A stretch of 64,000 nucleotides of DNA from Bacillota bacterium (GCA_003150225.1 QAND01000005.1:43490-107489); one strand, 5' to 3'. Counted from the stretch's first letter, positions 39,511-48,703 are shown. Notes: a model not told the origin generated them from the sequence alone. Numbers and translations: made by a program.

Positions 39511-40935
39511 ATGGAGCAGTTTCTAACCACTCTGGATTCGGCGAATCGCGCCGTCAACAATTTTGTATGGGGGCCGCCCATGTTGATCCTGCTTCTAGGA
39601 GCCGGCGTCTATCTAACCCTGCGCACCCGGTTCTTTCAGCTGTCCAGGATGGGGCTATGGTTTAAAAGCACCCTTTTTGCCCTATTTTGCAACAAAGAGG
39701 TACGGGATGGAAGTGATCCCGGCTCCATTAGCCAATTTCAAAGCTTTACCACCGCCCTCGCCGGCACTATGGGCACCGGCAATATCGTGGGAGTCGCTAC
39801 CGCTCTTACTGCCGGAGGGCCAGGAGCCATCTTCTGGATGTGGGTCTCCGCTTTATTCGGCATGATGACCAAGTACGCCGAAATCGTGCTTGGCATCCTC
39901 TTCCGGCGGCGGGGGAAAAACGGTCAATGGAAGGGCGGCCCCATGGCCTATCTTGAAAAGGGGCTTCACTGCAAACCCCTGGCGGTTCTTTTTGCTCTTT
40001 TCGCCAGCTTGGCCTCCTTTGGCATAGGGAATATGACCCAGGGCAACGGCATCGCCGACGCCATTCACCGCAGCTTTCCAGTGATCCCCAAATGGGCGGT
40101 AGCGGCAGCCGTCATGGCCCTTACCGCCCTCTGCATTTTAGGCGGCATCAAGCGGATAGCCAAGGTCACCGAAGGGCTCATCCCCCTTATGACGGTTTTA
40201 TACCTGGCGGGTTCCCTGGCCATTCTGGTTCTGCACTTCCGCCTGATTCCCGCCGCGCTGGGGCTGATCCTGCGCGACGCCTTTTCCCTACAATCGGTGG
40301 GCGGTGGTGTAGGTGGATATGCCGTTCTGCGGGCCATCCGATACGGCACCGCCCGAGGAGTCTTCAGCAATGAAGCCGGCCTGGGCTCCTCGGTGATCGT
40401 CCACTCTGCCGCACAGGTCAAGGAGCCGGTGATCCAGGGCATGTGGGGCATCTTTGAGGTGTTTGCCGACACCATCGTTTCCTGCACCCTGACCGCCCTT
40501 TGCATCCTTACTACCGGAGTGCTTTCCACCGGACTTACAGGAGCCTCTCTTGCTATGGCGGCCTTTTCCAGGGTATTCGGCTCCTGGGGGGAGCTGTTCA
40601 TCACCATCTCCATCACGCTCTTTGCCTTCTCCACCATTTTGGGATGGAGCTATTATGGAGAGCAAACGGTGGAATATCTTCTGGGGCCTCGGGCCATCCC
40701 CGGCTATAAGCTTCTCTATATCCTGCTGGCTGGAGTGGGCTGCGTAGCTTCCTTAGAGTTGGTCTGGGACATCTCCGATACCATGAATGGCCTCATGGCT
40801 CTACCCAACCTCATCGGGGTTCTGGGACTCAGCGGCATGGTGGTTCGGGCCACAAAAGACTTTCTTTCCCGACGTGACAAGGGCCAATACCGGGAACTGG
40901 CCCGTACCTATCGGGATTTTATTAAAAAGCGGTGA
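39511..40935 (+). CDS. Alanine/glycine:cation symporter (AGCS family)
   Basis: 474-residue sodium-coupled amino-acid carrier with about ten membrane segments. Family signatures: FQSFTTALAGTMGTGNIVGVATAL near residue 70 (here in two blocks around GTMGTGN), GGPGAIFWMWVSALFGM, WKGGPMAYLEKGL and GTARGVFSNEAGLGSS. Imports alanine or glycine with Na+. SD AAGGAGGGCCCAC before ATG 39511. Monocistronic; the stop codon is inside the following terminator palindrome. Confidence 0.93.
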   Translation: MEQFLTTLDSANRAVNNFVWGPPMLILLLGAGVYLTLRTRFFQLSRMGLWFKSTLFALFCNKEVRDGSDPGSISQFQSFTTALAGTMGTGNIVGVATALTAGGPGAIFWMWVSALFGMMTKYAEIVLGILFRRRGKNGQWKGGPMAYLEKGLHCKPLAVLFALFASLASFGIGNMTQGNGIADAIHRSFPVIPKWAVAAAVMALTALCILGGIKRIAKVTEGLIPLMTVLYLAGSLAILVLHFRLIPAALGLILRDAFSLQSVGGGVGGYAVLRAIRYGTARGVFSNEAGLGSSVIVHSAAQVKEPVIQGMWGIFEVFADTIVSCTLTALCILTTGVLSTGLTGASLAMAAFSRVFGSWGELFITISITLFAFSTILGWSYYGEQTVEYLLGPRAIPGYKLLYILLAGVGCVASLELVWDISDTMNGLMALPNLIGVLGLSGMVVRATKDFLSRRDKGQYRELARTYRDFIKKR

Positions 40936-40958
40936 GGAATTCCTCACCGCTTTTTAAT
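40921..40958. terminator. Bidirectional terminator palindrome
   Basis: A 38-base perfect palindrome centred at AATT (40938-40941), with a GCGGTGAGG/CCTCACCGC core and A/T runs at the ends. Serves the symporter gene and the convergent polysaccharide operon. Confidence 0.88.
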
Positions 40959-40965
40959 AATTAAT

Positions 40966-42432
40966 TTAGTTATTGTCGATGTTTTTTACAGTCAAAGCAG
41001 TCACCGGCTTCTTCCTCGTCGCCTCAAGGTAGCATAATGCTAACATTAGAGAAAAATAAATGGAGGCATTGGGCCGCCGCAATAGATAACCTGTAAAAAT
41101 GGAAGCTCCAATTTGCAATGCCACTGTTAAAATAATTGCAAAATTGTATAAGGACATCGCATTTCTAAAATCCGTCAAAACTTTCTTCAACACTTTGGAA
41201 AAAATAAAAAGTAAAAGTATAAGGTACAGTCCTGCCCCGATATAACCATAGTAATAGAGAATACTCTCCGCGTCATTCTCTAAGTCAAAATTATCATTCG
41301 GCGTACGCATCCTTGTTTCTTCAAAGCCAACTAGCTTCGTAAGGAAATCGCTTTCTTCCCATTGCAATTGTCCAAAAATTCTTTTTTTTAACCGCATATC
41401 AAGCAATTGGGATGCCGATGGATCTCCTCCATAAGCTGCCAAAACACGCTCAAATCCAAATCTAGCAATCAAGTCTTGATTGAATTGATTTTTATAGTCT
41501 TCATTGGACGATAATTCAGTTGGGCCATTTGAAGAAGGTGTTTCAATGTTACTTAGTTGTTGCTCCACCTGATTCTGACCGTGAATCTCAGTATTGCGTC
41601 TTTGTTTATATGGAGTATATGGTAAAATAATATATGTGACAATCAGCATACTACAAAGAACAACTATTATAGATCCACAGAATTTTTCTCCTTTTCTTAT
41701 ATTTAGAAAATACTTAAATAACAAAAATAAAATAAATCCTAAAAACAGAATGATCAATGTATAAAAAGTAGTTTTCGTCCCATTACTTAGCAACAAAAAG
41801 GTAAGAATAGCAACACCAGTAATCAATAACCATTTATTATTTGACTTAATAAAGGTATAAAGAGCAAATGGAGCTAGGCTAATTATAACAATGCTCTGGG
41901 AATTTGCCTCTGCAAACCATCCAGTCAAACCCAAGTCATAATCTACGTAAGTATATCGACCCGTTCCTGTAATCCATGCAAGTATCACCACCAAAAATAT
42001 CAATAATAGATTTACAAGAAATCCATATTGGATTTCTTTTGACATTAATTCATAATCTTTTTCTTTTCTGTGATTAAAATAAAAAATAAAGCTTATTGCA
42101 AGTATTGGCATATACCACGTACGAATAAAATAACCCATATCCTCAAAAAAAGAAATATAGCCAACGCGAAACGAATTTGCGCAATGCAAGAGGCCTAACA
42201 AAGCAATCGGAAGCAATGAGAAAAGAAAACCTTTTTTATAGGATGTCTTTATGAAAACAAAAATTGGAACTACAATTACAAAAGCTAGGCGCAAATATCC
42301 TGCCATAGTCCCTATCGGATTATTATATTGAATATATGCAATTATATCCAAAATAGGCTGCATGACAATGCATAAGAATAGCGGACTTTTAATAACTTGT
42401 TTTATTGTAATTCGATTTACTGTCACGTTCAT
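40966..42432 (-). CDS. O-antigen ligase/polymerase-like membrane protein
   Basis: 488-residue polytopic protein with about ten hydrophobic segments and a long hydrophilic loop between about 300 and 390 (NTEIHGQNQVEQQLSN onward), the topology of Wzy polymerases and O-antigen ligases. The segment GYIGAGLYLILLLFIF near the end and the GWFAEANSQS block before a membrane segment support the ligase-family call. Probably polymerises or transfers a surface polysaccharide. Much more AT-rich than the flanking core genes. ATG 42432 is taken as start, with GGGAG just before it; a TTG at 42447 is in frame. Confidence 0.72.
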   Translation of the reverse strand: MNVTVNRITIKQVIKSPLFLCIVMQPILDIIAYIQYNNPIGTMAGYLRLAFVIVVPIFVFIKTSYKKGFLFSLLPIALLGLLHCANSFRVGYISFFEDMGYFIRTWYMPILAISFIFYFNHRKEKDYELMSKEIQYGFLVNLLLIFLVVILAWITGTGRYTYVDYDLGLTGWFAEANSQSIVIISLAPFALYTFIKSNNKWLLITGVAILTFLLLSNGTKTTFYTLIILFLGFILFLLFKYFLNIRKGEKFCGSIIVVLCSMLIVTYIILPYTPYKQRRNTEIHGQNQVEQQLSNIETPSSNGPTELSSNEDYKNQFNQDLIARFGFERVLAAYGGDPSASQLLDMRLKKRIFGQLQWEESDFLTKLVGFEETRMRTPNDNFDLENDAESILYYYGYIGAGLYLILLLFIFSKVLKKVLTDFRNAMSLYNFAIILTVALQIGASIFTGYLLRRPNASIYFSLMLALCYLEATRKKPVTALTVKNIDNN

Positions 42433-42539
42433 TCTCCCTACCCACAATCATTGCTATAGACTAAAAAATCTTATTCTTGAATATACAGGTAAGATGCAAA
42501 TTATCCATCATATTTTCGGACATAAAACACCATTACAAT

Positions 42540-43493
42540 TCAATGTTTTATTTTTGCGCTTAATAACAAAAGAATTCGTGAAAGGGAATGTAAGCCCATA
42601 GCATTCATCTTTGCAACGATTCTTCGGTTCCTTGGCATATTAAGAAAAGCTTCATCCCTCTGAAATTTTGGGTACTTATTTTTCACATAATGGCGCAATT
42701 CAGCTATAACCCTATTTTTCTCAGGATGCTTTTGTCTTGCCACCCGATTAATCGTAGTAATCAAGACATGCTCAAGTACGATGTACTCAATATCCTTCTC
42801 GTATTTATCATACAAGAAATTCCTCCTCGCAAAATCAAGAATATCATCAACCGCTACAATGATATCAAGATTTTTTGGAGAATTATGATTATTCATTGTT
42901 GATACAGTGCGACTATGACAATGATAAAAAAACTCTGCACAATATCCTATGCACTCTGTCTTCATCAGAAGTTTTGTCGTAAAATTAAAATCTTCATACC
43001 AAATACCGTCCATAAAAGTTTGATTTCCTATCAAATTTTTAGAAAAAAGCTTGTTACATGCAGAAGGAGTCTGCATAAACTTATTTTTTGCATGGTTTGT
43101 ATCATAAGCTATCACTTTTCCATTGGAAAAATGATCATCCAAATTACATACTACAATATCTAGCATTTCTTTTTGTGCAAATGCTAACATAACTTCATAC
43201 ATGCTGGAGTCAACCCAATCATCGCTGTCAACAAATCCAATATATTCTCCTTTAGCATATTGCAGCGCATAATTTCGCGCACTAGCTTGTCCAGCATTAT
43301 CTTTAAAGTATGCTTTTAAGCGCTCTGGATAACGTTCGGAAAATTCTCGAACAATTTCTGTACTTCCGTCAGTTGAACCATCGTCAACCACTAATATTTC
43401 TAAATCCTCTAAAGTTTGCGCAACTAAAGAATCAAGACACTGTTTTAAATAGTCCTTAGTATTATAAACAGGCACGATAATACTTACTTTCAT
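42540..43493 (-). CDS. GT2-family glycosyltransferase
   Basis: 317-residue GT-A enzyme: VSIIVPVYNTKDYLKQCLDS, LEILVVDDGSTDGST, NAGQASARNYALQYAKGEYI, and the metal-binding FVDSDDWVDSSMYE. Transfers a sugar from a nucleotide donor in surface polysaccharide synthesis; donor unknown. AT-rich, in the same operon as a second GT2 gene 14 bases upstream. AAGGAAG lies about ten bases before the ATG. Confidence 0.88.
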   Translation of the reverse strand: MKVSIIVPVYNTKDYLKQCLDSLVAQTLEDLEILVVDDGSTDGSTEIVREFSERYPERLKAYFKDNAGQASARNYALQYAKGEYIGFVDSDDWVDSSMYEVMLAFAQKEMLDIVVCNLDDHFSNGKVIAYDTNHAKNKFMQTPSACNKLFSKNLIGNQTFMDGIWYEDFNFTTKLLMKTECIGYCAEFFYHCHSRTVSTMNNHNSPKNLDIIVAVDDILDFARRNFLYDKYEKDIEYIVLEHVLITTINRVARQKHPEKNRVIAELRHYVKNKYPKFQRDEAFLNMPRNRRIVAKMNAMGLHSLSRILLLLSAKIKH

Positions 43494-43507
43494 AATAATT
43501 GTCTTCC

Positions 43508-44494
43508 TTATAAATTCTTGAGCTTAAAAATTAATCGAATAAGTTTATACATTTTATGACGTAGTAAAAAGAAAACCAATCGTTTATTTCTTCCCAACAA
43601 ATTCAAATAAGGATTTCTATTATAATCAGGAAAGCTATTCTGCATAAAGGCACAAATTTCTTGAAGAAGTTGATGTTTAGAATCCACAAGAATAATTCTA
43701 ACAGAAGCAGCAATATAAAGATGGAAAATCGCTAAATACTCTATTTCATGATAGTATTTTTCCCAAAGATTATTACTCTTGTAATAATCTTGAATATGAC
43801 TAAAAGCTAGAGAGACACTTCGATTTTTCTCTGGATCTTGACTTCGCATAGCAGAAGAATTTCTTTGTATATAGTGATAAAGCGGCGCATCCCCCTCATA
43901 TACAAAATAGCGGCAGTGAGGAAGATATGCCAAGAAAAAATCCAGATCCTCCGCAATAGATAGACTAGGACTAAACCGTATAGAAAATCTTTCAACAATT
44001 TCTCGAACAAACAACTTATTCCACATAGCGGGCTGAACCAGCATTACTTCAGAATAATTATCAAAAAGGAGTGCTTTCTGGACAGGGAGCTTCTCATTCA
44101 TAATTTTAAGCGGGGTCCCGTCTTCTGATTCCGCTATTGCGCTACAAATTACACATCCTATCTCAGGATGCAAAGCACTACATTGGTACAAACGTGCTAA
44201 CATATCAGGCTCGATATAGTCATCACTATCCAGAAAGGCTAGATAGGTCCCGGAGGATTTCTTTATTGCATAATTTCGCGCATTGGAAACGCCATTATTA
44301 GAGATGTGAAATACCTGAAAACGGGGGTCTATTTTCGCAAAAGAATCACAGATTTTACCGCTTTCATCCGTGGATCCATCATCAACAATAATCACCTCAA
44401 AGTTCAAAAACGTTTGAGCAACTAATGAATTTAAACATCGCTCCAAATATTTTTCAACATTATAAACTGGGATAATTACACTGATCGCAGGCAT
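43508..44494 (-). CDS. GT2-family glycosyltransferase
   Basis: 328-residue GT-A enzyme related to the neighbouring gene: ISVIIPVYNVEKYLERCLNS, FEVIIVDDGSTDES, NNGVSNARNYAIKKSSGTYL and FLDSDDYIEPDML. First gene of the AT-rich polysaccharide cluster. ATG 44494 lies seven bases after GGGAGG; the in-frame ATG at 44509 precedes the SD. The 300 bases upstream (44510-44807) are AT-rich and hold no recognisable element or gene. Confidence 0.88.
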   Translation of the reverse strand: MPAISVIIPVYNVEKYLERCLNSLVAQTFLNFEVIIVDDGSTDESGKICDSFAKIDPRFQVFHISNNGVSNARNYAIKKSSGTYLAFLDSDDYIEPDMLARLYQCSALHPEIGCVICSAIAESEDGTPLKIMNEKLPVQKALLFDNYSEVMLVQPAMWNKLFVREIVERFSIRFSPSLSIAEDLDFFLAYLPHCRYFVYEGDAPLYHYIQRNSSAMRSQDPEKNRSVSLAFSHIQDYYKSNNLWEKYYHEIEYLAIFHLYIAASVRIILVDSKHQLLQEICAFMQNSFPDYNRNPYLNLLGRNKRLVFFLLRHKMYKLIRLIFKLKNL

Positions 44495-44807
44495 GAAAAA
44501 TCCTCCCACTTAAAAACTACAACCTTTACTAATGCATAGAAAACAAAATTTTGTTTGCCACGACAAATTTAATAGCATCTTGCTTCCCAAAATCGCACAT
44601 AGGCTTCGATTGTAATACAAAAAACAATTTATCCATACCCACAATTGCACAAAAATACCGAAAAAATGGGTCAGATATATGTTTACATTCTACCCGATTC
44701 TATGTACATCAGCAACTATGAAAACAAAGGGCTCAATTTAAGTGCATAAAATTAATTTATTATTTTAACACCATTCTATCCCAAAAATAATCAAGTAACC
44801 CAATCGC

Positions 44808-45599
44808 CTATTCCATCTTGGTCAAGCAAGCATCCCGATCTACGGCATTCACATGGACGATTTTCACGTCCACGCGATAGACGCTGGAGAGCAATTGCTC
44901 CGTCAGCACCTGGCGGGCGAGGCCCGCTGTCATCCTGCCCTCTCGGTCCAAAACGCCCACGGTATCGTCCAGCATGATGGCATGATCAGGGTTGTGGGTG
45001 GTCATGACTACAGCATAGCCCCGTTGAGCTAAGGAACGGATCATCCTTATCGTCCGCAGCTGATTGCCAAAGTCTAGGGAGCTTGTGGGCTCATCCATGA
45101 GGATAATCTTGGGCTCCTGGGCAATGACGCGGGCAATGGTCGCCTGCTGGCGCTCTCCCCCGCTGATATCGGTATAGGGACGATCCCTAAGATGCTCAAT
45201 TCCCATGATTTCAAGGGCCTGATCCGCTTTTTCAAAATCCTCCTGTTTGGGGAGCTGCATGGTGCTGATATAGGGGGCGCGTCCCATCACCACAAAATCC
45301 CGAACGGTATAGCCATAGGTGGGATCCTGGCTTTGGGGTACATATCCTATCCACTGGGCGACTTCCCTGCGGGAAAGGGTATGCATGGGCTGCCCGTTTA
45401 AGAGGATTTCTCCCTTTTGAAGGGGAAAGAGATTGGCCAGGCAGTTGAGCAGAGTGGATTTCCCCGCGCCATTGGGACCTAGAATACAAAAGACTTGTCC
45501 CGCTCGCAGAGAAAAGCTGACGTCTTCAAAAATCACAGGGCCGTCATGATATCGAAAAGCTCCCTGCCTTATTTCCAACTGTACATTTCCTTCCATCAT
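44808..45599 (-). CDS. FecCD-type ABC transporter ATP-binding protein
   Basis: 263-residue FepC/BtuD-like ATPase: Walker A LGPNGAGKST, Q-loop YVPQSQDP, signature ISGGERQQ, Walker [13 protein letters not shown] and switch TTHNPDHA. Its ATG overlaps the permease stop (ATGA). It completes a binding protein-permease-ATPase importer for a metal complex, cobamide or oxyanion. Last gene; no terminator recognised downstream. Confidence 0.9.
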   Translation of the reverse strand: MMEGNVQLEIRQGAFRYHDGPVIFEDVSFSLRAGQVFCILGPNGAGKSTLLNCLANLFPLQKGEILLNGQPMHTLSRREVAQWIGYVPQSQDPTYGYTVRDFVVMGRAPYISTMQLPKQEDFEKADQALEIMGIEHLRDRPYTDISGGERQQATIARVIAQEPKIILMDEPTSSLDFGNQLRTIRMIRSLAQRGYAVVMTTHNPDHAIMLDDTVGVLDREGRMTAGLARQVLTEQLLSSVYRVDVKIVHVNAVDRDACLTKME

Positions 45600-46645
45600 T
45601 TTATCCGCATCCTCTGTTTGGTAAGCATCCAGGCATATAGCGGCGCACCGATGAAACTGGTTACGATACTGAGGGGCAGCTCGGCCACCGTCACGGTACG
45701 GGCAAGGGTATCCACCACCACCATAAAGGCCGCTCCCATCACCAGGGAGAAGGGGATGGCCTGCGTATTGTTTGGGCCGGCCAGCATCCGGCTAAGATGG
45801 GGCACCACAAGGCCCACCCAACCGATGGTCCCGCTGATGCATACAGCACAGGCCGTCAAAATGGTGGAACAAAGCACCATCAAGCCCCGAACCGCGCGTA
45901 TGTTGACGCCCAGGGTCTTGGCCTCTCCGTCCCCCAGGGACAGAAGGTTGACCCGCCAGCGCATGCGCAGCAAGATGACTGCGGCAACAGCCATGGCAGG
46001 GAGGACAGAAAACACATCCTGCATATTGGCCCCAGCAATGCTGCCCATGGTCCAATAGGTGATCTCCGCCAGCTCGGTCTGGGGATCGGCAACAAACTTG
46101 ATGATACCCATCACCGCTCCAAAAAAGCCGCTGACGATAATGCCCGAAAGTACCAGCACCATGGTGGAACGATTTTTTAAAAGCCGTGGCAGCATGGTGG
46201 TCATCAGCACGGCCAATAAGCCGGCTATTAGGGCCAAGATTTGGATGCCGGTGCCTCCCAGGCCCAATAGAATGGCTATGGCTGCTCCCACGCAAGCGCC
46301 TGAAGAAACGCCCAATAGATCGGGGGATACCAGGGGGTTCTTAAAGATTCCCTGATAGACCGATCCCGAGAGAGACAAAGCGCCTCCCACCATGGCTGCT
46401 ACCAGCATACGGGGCAGGCGGATCCGAAAGACCACGTTTTCCATGGTAGGCGTCCAGGTGGATTCCATGGGAATGATACGGGAAAGCAGGATCTTAACAG
46501 CCTCCAAAGGCCCGATACCATACCGTCCCACGCAGAGAGAGCCGATGCAAACCACAAGGGCTATCACACATACGGGTATGAAAAAGTGGGAACGCCAAAG
46601 GGCGTTCTCACTTTTTCTTTTGCTATGTTGCTTTTGGATTTCCAT
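45596..46645 (-). CDS. FecCD-family ABC transporter permease
   Basis: 349-residue permease with about ten membrane segments and the family blocks RLPRMLVAAMVGGALSLSG, NPLVSPDLLGVSSGA, GTIGWVGLVVPHLSRML and PLSIVTSFIGAPLYAWML. A terminator-like hairpin lies inside its first codons (46581-46616). The start at 46645 is needed to include the first membrane segment. It works with the lipoprotein encoded 20 bases upstream and the ATPase downstream. Confidence 0.9.
   Translation of the reverse strand: MEIQKQHSKRKSENALWRSHFFIPVCVIALVVCIGSLCVGRYGIGPLEAVKILLSRIIPMESTWTPTMENVVFRIRLPRMLVAAMVGGALSLSGSVYQGIFKNPLVSPDLLGVSSGACVGAAIAILLGLGGTGIQILALIAGLLAVLMTTMLPRLLKNRSTMVLVLSGIIVSGFFGAVMGIIKFVADPQTELAEITYWTMGSIAGANMQDVFSVLPAMAVAAVILLRMRWRVNLLSLGDGEAKTLGVNIRAVRGLMVLCSTILTACAVCISGTIGWVGLVVPHLSRMLAGPNNTQAIPFSLVMGAAFMVVVDTLARTVTVAELPLSIVTSFIGAPLYAWMLTKQRMRIK
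46581..46616 (-). other. Terminator-like hairpin within the permease 5' coding end
   Basis: A 16-bp stem with one G-U pair (46581-46596 with 46601-46616) and AAAG loop; on the minus strand five U end the stem. It begins about 30 bases inside the permease reading frame and could lower transcription of permease and ATPase when translation is slow. Confidence 0.55.
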
Positions 46646-46665
46646 AAAGATGCTCCAAACTTATT

Positions 46666-47718
46666 CTATTGGGGAAGCAGCTCGGTGCGCAGAAGCTGAT
46701 CGACCTCCTCGTCGGTAAGCTCGCACTGTTTGAAGTCCTTATAATATTTCTTGGTCTCTTCCTTGATATCGAAGGAAACCTTGTCGGGATGCAGAATGGT
46801 TGCGGCCCACAGCGCCTGCAGAGGGGTATCGCCGCACAAACGGCCCCACCAGAAACAGCCCTTGGGGATGCAGTAAATCCTGTTTTCCTTGACGGCGGTG
46901 ATGTCCTGCCACTCGGGGCTGGCCTTCAGAGCGTCACGGACTTCCGCAGCGTTATCCCCATCGATCATGATATAGTCGGGGTTGGTGGCCAGGATCTGCT
47001 CAGCGGTAACGTCCTTCAAGCCCATGCCCTTGCCTAAGGCCGCAGTGGAAAGCTTGCCGCCAGCGTAGTTGATCCACTCTTCGATGATGCTGCCGCCGCC
47101 AGCGCCGGAATAGAGCTTGGTGGTATCGGAGGTCATGATGTAGTGAACAACGGGCTTGTCCTCCTCCTGAACGTCCTTCAGGTCTTCCGCCAGGGTGTCG
47201 GTAACCCATTGGGTGTAGTCCACCAGAGCCTTAGCACGCTCCTCGTATTCGCCGCCCAGGATCTGGCCCAGGATGGTGGTGGATTTCTGGAAGCCCTCAT
47301 AATCGGTATACATGAGGTTGATGGCGTTTACCCCTACGTCCCGCAGCTCCTTCTCCTTTTCGGTGCTGGTGACGATGACCATATCGGGGTTCAGCTCCAA
47401 AAGCTCCTCAGCGGTGGCCTTGGAATAATCCGGCAGATCAGCGATTCCAGGGAAAACCCGTTTGCTCCAATCGGACACAGCAGCGGGATGTCCAGAAACC
47501 AGCAGCTCGCCGGCGCCCAGGTTAAATAGGTTGTCCGTAGCGGCAGACCAGGTATCCACGATGGTCTTCACTTCCTTGGGAAGGGTAACCTCCACTCCCC
47601 CCATGCCGGTTACGGTCTGGGTCTGAGCCTCTTCAGAAGCAGGGCCGCCGCAGCCGGCGGTCATGAGCATCAGAGCAGCCAGCATCAGCGCCAGCAGAAG
47701 GCTTGTCTTCTTTTTCAT
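46666..47718 (-). CDS. ABC transporter substrate-binding lipoprotein (FecB/BtuF-like)
   Basis: 350 residues; lipoprotein signal with MLMTAGCGG. The PBP-like fold is shown by VKTIVDTWSAATDNLFNLGA, ELLELNPDMVIV, GGKLSTAAL and ILATNPDYIMIDGD. The family transports siderophores, haem, cobamides or, in the MolA branch, molybdate/tungstate. The riboswitch-like leader directly upstream resembles the molybdenum-cofactor class, which would favour an oxyanion; this is inference. SD AAGGAGAGGACGG before the ATG. Confidence 0.88.
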   Translation of the reverse strand: MKKKTSLLLALMLAALMLMTAGCGGPASEEAQTQTVTGMGGVEVTLPKEVKTIVDTWSAATDNLFNLGAGELLVSGHPAAVSDWSKRVFPGIADLPDYSKATAEELLELNPDMVIVTSTEKEKELRDVGVNAINLMYTDYEGFQKSTTILGQILGGEYEERAKALVDYTQWVTDTLAEDLKDVQEEDKPVVHYIMTSDTTKLYSGAGGGSIIEEWINYAGGKLSTAALGKGMGLKDVTAEQILATNPDYIMIDGDNAAEVRDALKASPEWQDITAVKENRIYCIPKGCFWWGRLCGDTPLQALWAATILHPDKVSFDIKEETKKYYKDFKQCELTDEEVDQLLRTELLPQ

Positions 47719-47781
47719 TCCGTCCTCTCCTTATCCTTAAACATTATTTTACAGCAGCCATAGGCCACGGCTGTAACAAAA

Positions 47782-47822
47782 AAAGAACGCGCAGAAAAAT
47801 CCACGCGTACAGAAAACTGCGC
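47782..47822 (-). terminator. Terminator upstream of the binding-protein gene
   Basis: On the minus strand GCGCAG pairs with CTGCGC, enclosing an internal ACGCGT, and GTTC plus seven U follow. It comes directly after the P1 3' strand of the candidate aptamer and 60 bases before the coding start, as in a transcriptional riboswitch. Confidence 0.65.
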
Positions 47823-47926
47823 CGATCTTTCTTTTCAAACACGGAAGGCGGCGCCGTTTCCGGCGCAACCCATTGGCAGCGGACCATAGCCCATCGGGCG
47901 GTAGGCGTCGCTTGCTTGAAAAATCG
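47823..47926 (-). promoter_or_regulatory. Candidate riboswitch, possibly Moco/Tuco class
   Basis: A 104-base element closed by a 9-bp helix (47918-47926 with 47823-47831, one G-U). Inside are GCCC/GGGC and a GCGCCG-GAAA-CGGCGC hairpin (47851-47866). The order GCTGCCAATGGG, hairpin, GCCTTCCG resembles the GCCACCAGGG, hairpin, GCCTCCCG core of the E. coli moaA molybdenum-cofactor riboswitch as I remember it. A terminator follows at once and an importer gene lies downstream. The class assignment is tentative; that it is an aptamer-like leader is better supported. Confidence 0.5.
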
Positions 47927-47963
47927 CGGTATGATTCGTATGGTTCACTGGGTCAGGTTGGAA

Positions 47964-48626
47964 TCATAGAAGGCCCCTGGCCTCTGCGGTATAGAAATCC
48001 GCAACAGGATTATGGTTTAACATTCGGTCCTTGGCAACCAAAACGGTACAAGGAGCGTTAGCATACTGCAAAAATAGACTGTCGTGCCCGACGCATAGGC
48101 CTACCACAACGTTGAACTCGGTATTGGCCTCGTTAAGCACCATGGCTTGGCCGATAGGATCACAGATAGCCCGCGGTTTGACCTTTTCCGGCGGATGAAG
48201 CCGTCCATCCGGGCTCCGGAGATCCCTGCGCTCGGGAAGGGATTCCCGCATGGGGCAGGGCCCGATGAGCTCCTCACTGGAAAATCCACCCACCTTGCAG
48301 CCGGCCGATACGGTTTCAAAGCCTTCTTTTTTGAACAGGGCATTGACGATCCGTCCCTCCCGCAGCATGCCGCTGCAATAGGCGATGCCGATGGTATGAT
48401 ACTTCATCAGCCTGCAGAAATTAATGGTCTCCATCAGCCGGGTCAGACGGGCAAAGGATTGCCGCATGCTCTCCACGGAGGCCTCATAAAAGGTATGGAT
48501 ATCCGGCTTCTGATACTCGGCCAGAATGGCGTCAAATAACGCCTGATCCTTCATGGGGCAATCCGCACCGCCAGGCTGTTTACACTGAACCTGACAGTTC
48601 TGAACGAGACACTCCGCGCAATGCAT
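47964..48626 (-). CDS. DUF1847 cysteine-rich protein
   Basis: 220-residue protein of the DUF1847 family. N-terminal Cys cluster MHCAECLVQNCQVQCKQPGG with CPMKDQ, then GIAYCSGMLREG, SAGCKVGGFSSEE, and a late VGLCVGHDSLFLQYANAPC with LVAKDRMLNHNPV. The many conserved cysteines suggest metal or Fe-S binding. Start ATG 48626 is eight bases after AGGAGG. It is upstream of the riboswitch-like leader of the FecCD transporter and in the same direction, with no terminator of its own before the leader. Confidence 0.82.
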   Translation of the reverse strand: MHCAECLVQNCQVQCKQPGGADCPMKDQALFDAILAEYQKPDIHTFYEASVESMRQSFARLTRLMETINFCRLMKYHTIGIAYCSGMLREGRIVNALFKKEGFETVSAGCKVGGFSSEELIGPCPMRESLPERRDLRSPDGRLHPPEKVKPRAICDPIGQAMVLNEANTEFNVVVGLCVGHDSLFLQYANAPCTVLVAKDRMLNHNPVADFYTAEARGLL

Positions 48627-48674
48627 AGGATACTCCTCCTTCATCTTTCGACACAATTTGCCAAAAGCATAGCC

Positions 48675-48703
48675 ATTCTATCCCATTTTCAAATCTCTGG
48701 CAA
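48675..48703 (-). promoter_or_regulatory. Promoter of the DUF1847 gene
   Basis: On the minus strand TTGCCA (48698-48703), 17 bases, TAGAAT (48675-48680). Predicted start near 48668, about 42 bases before the ATG. Confidence 0.65.

Noticed and set aside
47719-47926. Cobalamin riboswitch upstream of the FecCD transporter
   Set aside because: No B12-box-like sequence or GCCACTG core was found on either strand.
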